Shown here: positions 45,568 through 55,092 of the stretch, one piece after another
How positions within the stretch are numbered: position 1 is the first letter of the stretch
How the letters are laid out: every line of letters starts with the position of its first letter
From: Chitinophagaceae bacterium
GTDB taxonomy: Bacteria; Bacteroidota; Bacteroidia; Chitinophagales; Chitinophagaceae
Direction of reading: 5' to 3'
DNA length: 64,000 bases
NCBI GenBank assembly: GCA_023957125.1
Contig: JAMLHL010000018.1
Coordinates: 32,040 to 96,039, forward strand
Notes under the pieces: model-generated
Seen by the model: only the letters and a program-made list of their open reading frames with translations
What the model was told of the DNA's origin: nothing
Databases searched by the model: none
Program-made: the position numbers and the translations under genes

Positions 45568-46422
45568 ATGAGTGTGAATGTTGCATACCAGATACAGGTG
45601 CCGTTAACGGAGATGGAAGACGCGGCGCAGTGTAATTTATACGTTGAAGTAGCGGCAGACCACCTTCTTTTTGGCATTTTAAACAACGAGCGGCGGGAAT
45701 TCATTGCGTTGCAGTATGTTAATCTGGATAAATACAATGCCGTTAACCATTGCAAAGAGCTGGTATATCACAATGAATGGCTCGCCCGTTCCTACAACCG
45801 GGTAATTGTAGTATATTATTTCCCCGAGAGCATATTGGTTCCAGAAGAGATGTATGATGAAAGCCTGAACAAATCTTCCCTGGATCTCATTTATGGCGAT
45901 CTTAACAAAGGGGAGGTATTGACAGATCACGTGGCAGACTGGAATTTATACAATGTTTACCGGGTGCCGGCGCCCATACACGAGTTGCTGGGCGCTCATT
46001 TTCCTAAAGGGCATTTCTTTCATGCCTATACCGTCATGTTAAAGCGCAAGCGCCAGGTACAGTCGCACAAAATGCCCGAAGGCGATGAAGCGCTGCTGAT
46101 CTTCTTTCCCAACAAACTGCTGTTTGGATTGTTTCGTAATGGCGATTTGCAGATCATGCAGACTTTTGAGTATGAAACGGCTGAAGATGTGGTGTATCAT
46201 GTTCTCAATGTATGCCTCCAGTTTCAATCCAATTGCGAGCAGATCGTGTTGCGCATCTCCGGGCTGATGGACGATCATTCTGCTGTATATGCCGCGCTTC
46301 AAAAATATTTCCTGCATGTGGAATTAGATCCCCGGCCGGCTGAACTCAATTATAAAGAGGATTTTAATGAATACCCCGCCCATTTTTTCACCTCCTTATT
46401 CAATATTGCCTTATGCGAATAA
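45568..46422 (+). CDS. DUF3822 family protein
   Basis: A 284-residue protein of the Bacteroidota-specific DUF3822 family, whose fold resembles a pair of actin-like (PilM/FtsA-type) subdomains; function unknown. Family-like segments: HLLFGILNNERREFIALQYV, VIVVYYFPESILVPEEMYDE, LLIFFPNKLLFGLFRNGDLQIMQTFEYETAEDVVYHVLNVC, IVLRISGLMDDHSAVYAALQKYF and PAHFFTSLFNIALCE at the end. It overlaps rsmD by 10 bp; this pairing is common in the phylum and suggests a link to rRNA modification or translation (inference). Confidence 0.85.
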   Translation: MSVNVAYQIQVPLTEMEDAAQCNLYVEVAADHLLFGILNNERREFIALQYVNLDKYNAVNHCKELVYHNEWLARSYNRVIVVYYFPESILVPEEMYDESLNKSSLDLIYGDLNKGEVLTDHVADWNLYNVYRVPAPIHELLGAHFPKGHFFHAYTVMLKRKRQVQSHKMPEGDEALLIFFPNKLLFGLFRNGDLQIMQTFEYETAEDVVYHVLNVCLQFQSNCEQIVLRISGLMDDHSAVYAALQKYFLHVELDPRPAELNYKEDFNEYPAHFFTSLFNIALCE

Positions 46423-46955
46423 TAGGCGGAACGGCGGGGGGAAGAAAGTTTATCCCCCCGGCAAAAATGCCTTACACCCGGCCTACAACCGATATAGCTA
46501 AAGAAGGGCTCTTTAATATCCTTGAGAATAATCTTGATATCGGCAGTCTCAAAACCCTTGACCTTTTTGGCGGAACCGGAAGTATCAGCTATGAGTTGGC
46601 ATCGAGAGGCGCGGCGGAGTTGACCGTAGTGGAGAAAGACGCTAAAATGGCGGCCTATATAAAAAAGAATACGATAACGCTGGGGTTTCAGAAGATAGTG
46701 GTGGTGCAGGCGGATGTTTTCAACTTTATCCGGCAAACTAACGAACAGTTTGATTTTGTTTTTGCCGGGCCGCCCTACGCGCTCCGTAATATTGATGAGT
46801 TGCCCGCGATGTTATTTGAGCATGACCTGGTGCGCGGCAACGGCTGGTTCGTGTTGGAGCATACCCCGAGAAACAATTATGAACATTTTCCATATTTTAA
46901 AGCGATGCGCCATTACGGTACCACGGTTTTTTCTATATTCGTAAAAACAGCATGA
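46413..46955 (+). CDS. rsmD: RsmD-family 16S rRNA (guanine-N2) methyltransferase, altered catalytic motif
   Basis: A 180-residue RsmD, which normally methylates N2 of G966 in 16S rRNA. N-terminal IIGGTAGGRKFIPP and TRPTTDIAKEGLFNIL, and SAM motif I LDLFGGTGSISYELASRGA, are typical. Odd: catalytic motif IV, (D/N)PP(Y/F), reads FAGPPYAL with Gly119 in place of the Asp. The codon is GGG, two bases from GAC/GAT. The protein may be less active or inactive, or position 119 may be compensated. It overlaps DUF3822 upstream (10 bp) and the cyclo-ligase downstream (ATGA). Confidence 0.9.
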   Translation: MRIIGGTAGGRKFIPPAKMPYTRPTTDIAKEGLFNILENNLDIGSLKTLDLFGGTGSISYELASRGAAELTVVEKDAKMAAYIKKNTITLGFQKIVVVQADVFNFIRQTNEQFDFVFAGPPYALRNIDELPAMLFEHDLVRGNGWFVLEHTPRNNYEHFPYFKAMRHYGTTVFSIFVKTA

Positions 46956-47521
46956 CCAAACAGGAGCTCCGTAACTTATATAAACAAAAAAGGGAAGATC
47001 TTGCTGCCGCAGAGATGGGGAAGATGCAGGATCTTATCCTGATCCGGTTTCAACAGCTGCCGTTACCTTATCTGCACTATCTTCATACCTACCTGCCTAT
47101 GGAAGTACAAAAAGAAGTGAATACTTTGCCGTTGATGGAATATTTAAAATTTTCGAATCCGGGGCTACAGGTAGTCGTTCCCAAAACAAACCTGGCAAAT
47201 GGTACCATGCGCCATTTTATATATGATGAAAACACGGTGCTGGTGCCCGGCAGTTCCCATATTCTGGAGCCCGAAAACGGCCCGTTGGTAGCGCCTGAAG
47301 ATATAGATATGGTGCTGACCCCTTTATTGGCTTTTGACATAAAGGGCAACCGGGTGGGATATGGTAAAGGATTTTATGACCGGTTCCTTGCCCAATGCCG
47401 GGAAGATGTGATCATAGCCGGCCTGTCGTTTTTTGAGGCGGAGCCGGAAATTGAGGACAGCAACGAAACGGACGTCCCGTTAACGTATTGTATCACGCCA
47501 CAAAAGGTTTATGAATTTTAA
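46952..47521 (+). CDS. 5-formyltetrahydrofolate cyclo-ligase
   Basis: A 189-residue enzyme that converts 5-formyl-THF to 5,10-methenyl-THF with ATP. Family blocks: MTKQELRNLYKQKREDL with the basic ATP-binding residues, HTYLPMEVQKEVNT, and the signature LTPLLAFDIKGNRVGYGKGFYDRFLAQC. Its ATG overlaps the rsmD stop (ATGA), and lpxK starts 11 bp before its end, so it is translationally coupled on both sides. Confidence 0.94.
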   Translation: MTKQELRNLYKQKREDLAAAEMGKMQDLILIRFQQLPLPYLHYLHTYLPMEVQKEVNTLPLMEYLKFSNPGLQVVVPKTNLANGTMRHFIYDENTVLVPGSSHILEPENGPLVAPEDIDMVLTPLLAFDIKGNRVGYGKGFYDRFLAQCREDVIIAGLSFFEAEPEIEDSNETDVPLTYCITPQKVYEF

Positions 47522-48587
47522 TTCGTTCTGGTTGAAAATACTGCGGATATTGTTGTTTCCCGTTGCTGTGTTGTACGGGATTGTGATCAGGATAAGGAAT
47601 TATCTTTATGATAATGAGATTTTTCAGCCGGTGGAATTTAATTTTCCTATTATATGCATTGGCAATCTTTCCGTTGGCGGCACCGGCAAATCACCTATGG
47701 TGGAATATTTGGTGAAGTTACTGATGCCGCATTATAAAACAGCCACGCTAAGCAGGGGATACAAACGAAAAACCCGTGGTTACGCCATTGCCGGCACCAA
47801 AGCCACGGCGTTGGATATAGGCGATGAGCCGATGCAGTTTCATCTTAAGTTTCCGGAGATCACGGTTGCGGTGGGAGAGGAGAGAGCCATCGCCATTCCG
47901 CAATTGTTGTTCGACCGCCCCGACACGGAAGTGATCATTCTTGACGACGCCATGCAGCATCGCGCGGTAAAAGCGGGATTGAATATCCTGCTTACCGATT
48001 ATAACCATCTTTTTACAGGAGATTTTTTTTTCCCTACCGGCAGGCTGCGCGACAGCAGGAGCAGCTATAAAAGAGCGGATATGATGGTGGTTACCAAATG
48101 TGTTGAGCACCTGAGCAGGGCCGAAAAAGAAGCCATAATAGCAAAAATAAAACCGCTTGCCGGGCAGCATATTTTCTTTACCGGGGTTCGTTATGGAATG
48201 CCTTATCATATATTATCGAAAAATATCAAACCGGTGCGGAAAAAAACCGAAGTGTTGTTGGTTTGTGGCATAGCCAATCCTGAGCCGTTGAAGGAGCATT
48301 TGCGGAAAGACTGTGCGCATTTTGAAACCATTTATTACCGCGATCATTATATTTTTACCATTGATGATCTGAGGGAAATCAAAAAGAAATTTGCAAAAAT
48401 AAAAGGAGCCGAGAAAATAATACTTGTTACCGAGAAAGACGCGGTGAGATTGGTGAAATTTGCCGATGAGCTGAAAGATATGCCGATGTATGTACAACCG
48501 ATTGAAACATATTTCCTGTTCAACGAATCACGACAGTTTGATTATCTGATCAAAAATTTCATTGAAAGTTTTAAAACAATATCTTAA
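47511..48587 (+). CDS. lpxK: Tetraacyldisaccharide 4'-kinase
   Basis: A 358-residue LpxK, an inner-membrane-associated kinase that phosphorylates the 4' position of lipid A disaccharide. An N-terminal hydrophobic helix (about 7-27) anchors it; the P-loop is GNLSVGGTGKSPMVEYL; LSRGYKRKTRGY, VGDEP-like DIGDEPMQF, VIILDDAMQHRAV and LTDYNHLF (catalytic Asp region) follow. Full-length. It is last in a four-gene overlapping string with DUF3822-rsmD-cyclo-ligase. Confidence 0.95.
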   Translation: MNFNSFWLKILRILLFPVAVLYGIVIRIRNYLYDNEIFQPVEFNFPIICIGNLSVGGTGKSPMVEYLVKLLMPHYKTATLSRGYKRKTRGYAIAGTKATALDIGDEPMQFHLKFPEITVAVGEERAIAIPQLLFDRPDTEVIILDDAMQHRAVKAGLNILLTDYNHLFTGDFFFPTGRLRDSRSSYKRADMMVVTKCVEHLSRAEKEAIIAKIKPLAGQHIFFTGVRYGMPYHILSKNIKPVRKKTEVLLVCGIANPEPLKEHLRKDCAHFETIYYRDHYIFTIDDLREIKKKFAKIKGAEKIILVTEKDAVRLVKFADELKDMPMYVQPIETYFLFNESRQFDYLIKNFIESFKTIS

Positions 48588-48684
48588 TGGCAGTAATAAA
48601 ACACAATGCATTGTTTTTTCAGATACGGCAGAGAGTATAAAAGTACATGGTATCCGGTAAAAAATAAAAACTAAAAATCTACGG

Positions 48685-50718
48685 ATGAAACAAAAGAAAA
48701 GCCGGAAAACGAGATCCGGATCCCGGACGCCTGTTTATGAAGGCGTTTTGGACGTAACCCGTTCGGGTATCGGTTACGTAATGATTGAAGAGCATGAAAA
48801 AGATATTTTTGTACGACCTCAATATTTTAATCATGCCCTGCATGGCGACCGGGTGAAGGTAAACGTTACCCGATTCAATCCGCGCACGGAAAAGATGGAA
48901 GGCGAAATAACGGAAGTGATTGAGAGAAAACAAACCGAGTTTGTCGGACACCTGGAAAAAAGCGCCGAATTTGCTTTTTTTATTCCCGACAAAGCCAAAG
49001 GAACGCCCGATATGTATGTGCCGCTGGAAAAGTGTAAAGATGCACAGACCGGCGAACGGGTGGTGGTGCGGATGCTGTCATGGGAAAAAAATGCCAGGAG
49101 TCCGACAGGGGAAGTGGTGAGCATTTTGGATGCCGCCGATGAAAATGATATGGCGATGAAGCAGATCCTGGTGGACGCGGGTTTTCAACTGGAATTTGAC
49201 GATGACGCCCTCGAAGAAGCCGCCCGTTTACCCGATATTATAGCAGCCGGGGAGATCAAAAAAAGAAGAGACTGCCGGAACGTCCTCACTTTTACGATTG
49301 ACCCCGAGGATGCAAAAGATTTTGATGATGCGATCAGTTTCAGGCAGGTTAAAAACGGACTATATGAAGTAGGTGTACATATTGCCGACGTCAGCTATTA
49401 TGTAGAACCCGGTATGGTGTTGGATGAAAATGCATACCAGCGCGCCACTTCCGTGTATCTGCCCGACCGGGTGTTGCCGATGTTGCCCGAACATATTTCC
49501 AACGTATTGTGCAGCCTTCGTCCAAATGAAGATAAGCTCACTTTCTCGGCTATTTTTGAGATGACGGCAAAAGGAGTGATCAAAAATAAATGGATCGGGC
49601 GAACGGTTATTCATTCGGATCGGCGTTATACCTATAACGAGGTGCAGCAGGTGATTGAAGGTGGCGAGGATGTAAATAAAGAAACCTTGCTTTTGTTGAA
49701 TAGTATAGCACAACTGTTTCGCAGGCAGCGGTTCAATAACGGCGCTATCAATTTTTCTTCACAGGAGGTGCGGTTCAGGTTGGATGAAAAAGGAAAACCG
49801 GTAGGTATAGAAATAAAGGAAAGTAAAGAAGCGCACCAACTGATTGAAGAGTTGATGTTGCTGGCCAACCGTACGGTCGCTGAAAAAGCAGCTCAAATAA
49901 AAATCAACAAAGAGCCGTTGCCTTTTCCTTACAGGGTACACGACACGCCGGAAGAAGAAAAGTTGCTGCCATTTGTGGAATTTGCGAAAAAGTTCGGTTA
50001 TCGCTTTGATACCAAAACCCCGGCGGGCATAGCCGCTTCATTTAATAAAATGCTTGAAGCCGTGAAAGGGAAACCGGAGCAGCATGTACTGGAGCAACTG
50101 GGCATTCGTACTATGGCGAAAGCCACTTACACAACCGATAATATCGGGCATTATGGTTTGGGCTTTGAAGATTACTGTCATTTTACTTCTCCCATACGCC
50201 GATATCCCGATATTATGGTGCATCGTATGATGCAAAACATCCTTGAAGGACATTCGAAAGCAGATAAAAAAATGGAGGAGAAATGCCAGCATTGCAGTGA
50301 GCAGGAAAGATCGGCGATGGAGGCTGAAAGAGCCGCCAATAAGTACAAACAGGTGGAGTATATGCAGCAGTTTTTAGGGGAAGAATTTGAGGGAGTGATC
50401 AGCGGGGTATCACATTTCGGCTTTTGGGTGGAGACCCTGCTGCATAAATGTGAAGGAATGGTGAGCATTCAAAGTTTGTTGGATTATGATGATTTCCGGT
50501 TAGTGGAAGCCGAGTATTGCCTCACCGGCGGGAGAAGCGGCAGAACTTTCAGGATCGGGGATAAAATATGGATAAAGGTAATAGCCGCCAACCTGGGTAA
50601 ACGGGAGCTGGATTATGAATGGGTAATGAAACCGGATGAAAATGGAAACGGGAAAATGGATGTAAAAAAAACAATTTCTCCCAGAGACAAGGGAAAAAAG
50701 AAAAAGAAAAAAGGGTAA
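48685..50718 (+). CDS. rnr: Ribonuclease R
   Basis: A 677-residue 3'-5' exoribonuclease of the RNB family that degrades structured RNA. N-terminal cold-shock domains (about 20-190; GYVMIEEHEKDIFV), then the RNB catalytic core with FTIDPEDAKDFDDAIS (metal-binding Asp residues), VGVHIADVSYYV, TSVYLPDRVLPMLPEHISN and HFTSPIRRYPDIMVHR, then the S1 domain (EFEGVISGVSHFGFWVE) and a Lys-rich tail (KGKKKKKKG) that probably binds RNA. Monocistronic. Confidence 0.95.
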   Translation: MKQKKSRKTRSGSRTPVYEGVLDVTRSGIGYVMIEEHEKDIFVRPQYFNHALHGDRVKVNVTRFNPRTEKMEGEITEVIERKQTEFVGHLEKSAEFAFFIPDKAKGTPDMYVPLEKCKDAQTGERVVVRMLSWEKNARSPTGEVVSILDAADENDMAMKQILVDAGFQLEFDDDALEEAARLPDIIAAGEIKKRRDCRNVLTFTIDPEDAKDFDDAISFRQVKNGLYEVGVHIADVSYYVEPGMVLDENAYQRATSVYLPDRVLPMLPEHISNVLCSLRPNEDKLTFSAIFEMTAKGVIKNKWIGRTVIHSDRRYTYNEVQQVIEGGEDVNKETLLLLNSIAQLFRRQRFNNGAINFSSQEVRFRLDEKGKPVGIEIKESKEAHQLIEELMLLANRTVAEKAAQIKINKEPLPFPYRVHDTPEEEKLLPFVEFAKKFGYRFDTKTPAGIAASFNKMLEAVKGKPEQHVLEQLGIRTMAKATYTTDNIGHYGLGFEDYCHFTSPIRRYPDIMVHRMMQNILEGHSKADKKMEEKCQHCSEQERSAMEAERAANKYKQVEYMQQFLGEEFEGVISGVSHFGFWVETLLHKCEGMVSIQSLLDYDDFRLVEAEYCLTGGRSGRTFRIGDKIWIKVIAANLGKRELDYEWVMKPDENGNGKMDVKKTISPRDKGKKKKKKG

Positions 50719-50798
50719 AATATTGATGGATCATTGGCTTCCTGTTTCAGTTCCCTGTCACGGTTCCTGAATCAAGTTTTCGGATTTTAAAGGATATT

Positions 50799-51764
50799 AT
50801 GTTTTCATTTGACCAATTAGCCAAGCAGTTTTCTGACAAATTCAATACCAGGCATTTTCCGGAGGCGCCGGGTTCGCTTTACCATCCGGCGGAATATTTT
50901 TTATCTATGGGAGGAAAGCGGGTTCGGCCGGTGATGTGTTTGATGGGGAATGAATTGTTTGACGTAATACAGCCCGATGCCTGGCATGCGGCCAACGCCG
51001 TGGAATTGTTTCATAATTTTACCCTGATACACGATGATATCATGGACAAGGCGCCGCTGAGACGGGGTAAGCCCACCGTACATGTTAAATACAGTGAACC
51101 TACGGCGCTTTTAGCGGGCGATGTGATGATCGTGAGAGCCTATGAATACCTGGGCAGAATAGGCATGGCGCACCTGCCGCAGATCATGCGCCTGTTCAAT
51201 ACCACGGCGCGGGAAGTATGCGAAGGACAACAATTGGATATGGATTTTGAAAGCCGGGCCGAAGTTTCTTTTGAGGAATACCTGCATATGATCACATTGA
51301 AAACTTCGGTATTGCTTGCTGCCAGCCTGCAGATGGGAGCGATCATAGGAGGGAGCGGAACCGGCAACCAGGAGCATTTGTATGCTTTCGGAAAAAACCT
51401 GGGGATAGCATTTCAGCTACAGGATGATTACCTGGATGCCTTTGGCGATCCTGAAAAATTCGGGAAGCAACCGGGCGGCGATATAATGGCAAATAAAAAA
51501 ACCTTTCTGACCATACAGGTTTCCAAAGTGGCAACGCCTGCACAGAAAAAAGAGTTGTTGGATTTAATGAAAGAAGATACGCCTGATAAAATAAACCGGG
51601 TGCTGCAGATTTATACCGATTGCAAAGCCGACCAATGGGTAAGGGATTTAAAAGACCGGTATCTCAGCCTCGCCCTGCAGCGCCTGGAAAGTATTGCGGT
51701 TACCGGCAGCCGGAAAACTCCTTTGCGGCAACTGGCTTCGTTTCTGATACAAAGACAATCTTAA
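50799..51764 (+). CDS. Polyprenyl diphosphate synthase (trans-prenyltransferase)
   Basis: A 321-residue isoprenyl diphosphate synthase. GGKRVRPVMCLMGNEL, the first Asp-rich motif LIHDDIMDKAPLRRGKPT and the second FQLQDDYLDAFGDPEKFGKQPGGDI are intact. The residues just before the first motif (LFHNFT) are medium to bulky, which would fit a short or medium chain product, but chain length cannot be fixed from sequence alone. Product possibly serves menaquinone or carotenoid synthesis. It stands alone between rnr and a BaeRF3 gene. Confidence 0.92.
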   Translation: MFSFDQLAKQFSDKFNTRHFPEAPGSLYHPAEYFLSMGGKRVRPVMCLMGNELFDVIQPDAWHAANAVELFHNFTLIHDDIMDKAPLRRGKPTVHVKYSEPTALLAGDVMIVRAYEYLGRIGMAHLPQIMRLFNTTAREVCEGQQLDMDFESRAEVSFEEYLHMITLKTSVLLAASLQMGAIIGGSGTGNQEHLYAFGKNLGIAFQLQDDYLDAFGDPEKFGKQPGGDIMANKKTFLTIQVSKVATPAQKKELLDLMKEDTPDKINRVLQIYTDCKADQWVRDLKDRYLSLALQRLESIAVTGSRKTPLRQLASFLIQRQS

Positions 51765-51839
51765 CCGGATATTTCCCGAATGGAAATAAAGGCGTAAATT
51801 CCACCCGATACTTATATTGTTGAAGTAAAATTGCCAAAC

Positions 51840-52910
51840 ATGAATGACATTTTGAAACGCGTTAAAGACATCAAAGCCGATTGTTGTGTAACTATTCTTC
51901 TCAATACGCATCGAACGATTCCCGATAATGAAAAGGATTCCCTGTTGTTGAAAAACCTGGTTAAAGAAGCCGTCAAACGGTTACAAGCCGAATGTAAGGC
52001 CGAGGATGCAAAACGGATAGCCGAAAAATTAGACAGCTTGTCCCGGGAGATCAATCACCGTTATAATTTGGAAAGCCTCGTTTTATTTGTTAATAAAGAT
52101 ATTGCTGAGTATGCCAGATTGCCATTGCCGGTAACGGATCGGGTGATAATTGATCAAACCTTTGCCACCCGCGATCTTATCAGGACTTTGTTAAAAGAAA
52201 AAAAATATTATGTGCTGGTATTAAGTCGCGATAAAGCAAGGTTGATTGAGGCCTTTAATGATAAGGTAGTCAGGGAAATAGAAGATGGTTTCCCCGTGGA
52301 AAACACTTCGCTCTATCCCTCTCAAAAGGCCGAAGCGGCTATCGCCAACCGGCTAACCAGCCTGCAACAGGAGTTCTTTAATATCGTGGACAAACAGTTG
52401 TTAAATACCATAAAGGAAAATCCGCAGAAGGTGTTGATTTGTACGGAGGATTCCAACTATCATCAGTACCTGAAAGTGGCCGATCAAAAAGAAGTGATCA
52501 TTGGTAATATGGGCGGCAACCGCATGGCGGAGAAAGCCCATCATATCGTAAGCGCCGCCTGGCCGGTGGTGCTTCAGAGCCGCAAAGAAAAATTGAAGGA
52601 TCAGGTGCGGGAATTGGAGAAAGCCGTTGATTCCGGAAAAGTAGTAACGGATTTCAGCGAGGTATGGAATGCAGTGAACCAGGGCCGCGGGCAAACCCTG
52701 TTTGTACAGGAAGGTTATTTTCAGCCTGCCCGTTTGGTGAATAATACGGTGGAACTGGTGCAGGGCTCCATTGCAGGCAAAGAAGATGTAATAGATGATA
52801 TTATTGATGAAATGATCGAGATCAATTTTCGATCCGGTGGTGATTGTGTTTTCCTTCCGGAGGAGAAGCTGAAAGACTTTCGCGGGCTGGCGCTGACCAC
52901 GCGGTATTGA
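51840..52910 (+). CDS. BaeRF3-type archaeo-eukaryotic release factor-like protein
   Basis: About 356 residues from the ATG at 51840 (MNDILKRVKDIKADCCVTILLNTHRTIP); the frame is open nine bases further to a TTG. Resembles the bacterial aRF1-like family 3 (BaeRF3), proteins with an N-terminal domain, an RNase H-like central domain (about 120-240; YYVLVLSRDKARLIEAFNDKVVREI, PQKVLICTEDSNYHQYLKVA) and an L7Ae-like C-terminal domain (about 260-355; GQTLFVQEGYFQPARLVNN..., GGDCVFLPEEKLKDFRGLALTTRY). A role on ribosomes, in rescue or hibernation, has been proposed for the group. No GGQ loop was seen. Confidence 0.72.
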   Translation: MNDILKRVKDIKADCCVTILLNTHRTIPDNEKDSLLLKNLVKEAVKRLQAECKAEDAKRIAEKLDSLSREINHRYNLESLVLFVNKDIAEYARLPLPVTDRVIIDQTFATRDLIRTLLKEKKYYVLVLSRDKARLIEAFNDKVVREIEDGFPVENTSLYPSQKAEAAIANRLTSLQQEFFNIVDKQLLNTIKENPQKVLICTEDSNYHQYLKVADQKEVIIGNMGGNRMAEKAHHIVSAAWPVVLQSRKEKLKDQVRELEKAVDSGKVVTDFSEVWNAVNQGRGQTLFVQEGYFQPARLVNNTVELVQGSIAGKEDVIDDIIDEMIEINFRSGGDCVFLPEEKLKDFRGLALTTRY

Positions 52911-52933
52911 TTTTTTACATTTAATATGATTTT

Positions 52934-53854
52934 ATGCCGCAACTGATAATTGAAGCGAGGGAGGCCTCGCTGAGTACGGGTTTGAGTGTGCGAAGGATAC
53001 TTCCCTTCCGTTTGCGCCGGATGGTGGGGCCGTTTATCTTTATGGATCATGCGGGCCCCGTAAACCGCAAGCCGGCATCCCTTTCGGCTATGGATGTTTT
53101 ACCCCATCCGCATATTGGCTTATCCACGGTTACTTATTTGTTTGGAGGGAGCGTTACGCACCGCGACAGTTTGGGTGTGGAACAGGTGATCCGTCCCGGA
53201 GAAGTGAACTGGATGACCGCCGGAAGAGGCATAGCCCATTCGGAACGTTTTGAAGATCCGGAAGCATTGGCCGGAGGCGTTCTTGAGATGTTGCAGACCT
53301 GGGTGGCTTTGCCGGAGAAAGCGGAAGAAGCGGCGCCGGAATTCCATAATTATCAACCCGAACAATTATCGGTCTATACGGACAAGGGGGTATGGATGCG
53401 GCTCATTGCGGGCAATGCCTATGGATTGAAAAATGATGTGAAGATCCATTCTCCCCTGTTTTACCTGCATGTGAACCTGGACGCGGGGGCAACGCTGGAT
53501 CTGCCGAAAGAGCACGCCGAAAGGGCGGTATATATTGCCAGGGGCAGGCTGGAGGTTGGGGGAATATCTTACACAACAGGACAAATGCTGGTATTTGCGA
53601 AGGAAGAACAGCCCGTTTTGTTGGCCAGGGAACCGGCTACCATCATGTTGTTAGGCGGAGAACCCCTGGGAGAACGTTTTATCTGGTGGAATTTCGTTTC
53701 CTCGCGGCGGGAGCGGATTGAGCAGGCCAAAGAAGACTGGAAACAGGGAAGGATTATCCTGCCGCCTAATGATAATAAAGCATTCATCCCGCTTCCTGTA
53801 ACCGGTTCAAAACCTGCAAGCAGCGGCGCCCCGCCTCCGGAGCCGTTATCGTAA
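52934..53854 (+). CDS. Pirin-family protein
   Basis: A 306-residue bicupin. The N-terminal pirin cupin has the metal site HPHIGLSTVTYLFGG...HRDSLG...GEVNWMTAGRGIAHSE, with three His and one Glu ligand. The C-terminal Pirin_C domain carries LPKEHAERAVYIARGRLEVGG and LLLGGEPLGERFIWWNFVSS. Some members are quercetinases or act as redox cofactors; the role here is unknown. An intrinsic terminator follows directly. Confidence 0.93.
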   Translation: MPQLIIEAREASLSTGLSVRRILPFRLRRMVGPFIFMDHAGPVNRKPASLSAMDVLPHPHIGLSTVTYLFGGSVTHRDSLGVEQVIRPGEVNWMTAGRGIAHSERFEDPEALAGGVLEMLQTWVALPEKAEEAAPEFHNYQPEQLSVYTDKGVWMRLIAGNAYGLKNDVKIHSPLFYLHVNLDAGATLDLPKEHAERAVYIARGRLEVGGISYTTGQMLVFAKEEQPVLLAREPATIMLLGGEPLGERFIWWNFVSSRRERIEQAKEDWKQGRIILPPNDNKAFIPLPVTGSKPASSGAPPPEPLS

Positions 53855-53856
53855 AG

Positions 53857-53879
53857 GAATAGCGCGGTGCTATTCTTTT
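53857..53879 (+). terminator. Intrinsic terminator after pirin gene
   Basis: GAATAGC (53857-53863), loop GCGGT, GCTATTC (53869-53875) and TTTT: a perfect 7-bp stem and T tail two bases after the stop codon. Confidence 0.85.
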
Positions 53880-54208
53880 AATTCGTTCATAAAGCTGCCA
53901 AAATTCAGTAAACTCTGCCTGAGTTGACGGATGCGGTGAGGCGCCAACCGGGGTATGATTTAAAAATCGTTCATTCTTTTGTTCACCTTTTCATGGTTTA
54001 TGCGATATAGTCTTCAATATATCATGTTATGCACTGTCGGGTAGTAGCAAGGTCGTAACAAAGCGGCTGAAACACAGATGAGGCAGACTTACGATAATTT
54101 GTAAATTTCTTACCTGCGGTTGAGTGAAAGCGATATGATTACCGGTGAATCACCCACCAAAGTTTGGAAGTAGAAAATCAAAATAACTTCTAACAAAAAC
54201 AACAGATC
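53880..54208. other. Gene-free gap, 329 bp
   Basis: No open frame, tRNA or clear repeat was found between the pirin terminator and the lipoprotein gene. The stretch is AT-rich near 53960-54030. The promoter of the lipoprotein gene must lie here, but no exact TAnnTTTG box with a -33 element was found. Confidence 0.5.
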
Positions 54209-54991
54209 ATGCAAAAAATAAACCTGTTTACATTAAAAATAATCCCGGTTTTACTGGCTGTAGTCGTCAGCTTCTCCTGTAGTAAAGAGAGTAAAGACAA
54301 CGATGACGATTATACCTGTACTTCCTGTTCGTCAGCACCTGTAGCAGTTGCAGCGAATAATACGGTCAGCAAAGGAATCTATAAAGGAGTGCTGATCGGC
54401 TCCTCGGGCACCCTGATTTTCGATATTCAAAATACAACCCATACCATTACCGGCACTATGGTGATTGACGGCAATGTGGTAACCCTGGCTTGTGACGTTA
54501 CTGACCTGGACCCAAGCGCCGATTTTGAAGCATCTTTCACCGGGACATTGAACGCCAATCCTGTAACTATACGTTTCCGTGTGGATAAGAAAGGCGCCAA
54601 CCCAACAATCGTATCCGCTAACATACCCGGGCATCCCGACGCTGTTTTTATTGTGGCAAAGGAAACTTCGGATACTTTGCTGGAATGTTATGAAGGTACC
54701 TACACTATTTCCGGCGACTGGACGGAAAAAGGAACCTATAACTTCCTGATTGCAAGAAAAAGCGGAGGGGGAACATGGCAGGCTATTGCCGCAGAAGATG
54801 GATTTCCCGAAGAATTTACTTATGGTAAAGGACCTGTGTCAGGCAACGATATAGTTGACCCTAACCGTCTCGGGCAGGGGGTGGATGTTGTTATCGCCAC
54901 CATTAACGGGCATACCATCTCCGGTAATTTTGTAGATACGGAGGATGATGAAAAGGCTACAATTAACCATAAAGGTAAGCGTACGCTATAA
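54209..54991 (+). CDS. Hypothetical lipoprotein
   Basis: A 260-residue protein with a type II signal peptide: a hydrophobic segment (about 8-22) and lipobox VSFSC, so Cys near 24 would be lipidated, followed by an acidic spacer (SKESKDNDDDY) of the kind linked to surface export in this phylum. The rest is rich in beta-strand, with repeated Gly/Thr phrases (GTLIFDIQNTTHTITGTMVIDG, INGHTISGNFVDTEDDEKATI). No family was recognised. It stands alone 101 bp before cas6. Confidence 0.7.
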   Translation: MQKINLFTLKIIPVLLAVVVSFSCSKESKDNDDDYTCTSCSSAPVAVAANNTVSKGIYKGVLIGSSGTLIFDIQNTTHTITGTMVIDGNVVTLACDVTDLDPSADFEASFTGTLNANPVTIRFRVDKKGANPTIVSANIPGHPDAVFIVAKETSDTLLECYEGTYTISGDWTEKGTYNFLIARKSGGGTWQAIAAEDGFPEEFTYGKGPVSGNDIVDPNRLGQGVDVVIATINGHTISGNFVDTEDDEKATINHKGKRTL

Positions 54992-55092
54992 AATGCATCT
55001 TTCCGCATTGCGGGGGGAGCAAAAATAGGGGATATGTTTTTCCAGGGGAGAGTGAAGCAATTTTGGTTAAATTGTAGCTCATTCAAAACACC

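Noticed and set aside
54040..54075. Stretch similar to the 3' end of 16S rRNA (AAGGTCGTAACAA)
   Set aside because: Only about a dozen bases agree; no rRNA flanks and no anti-Shine-Dalgarno end.
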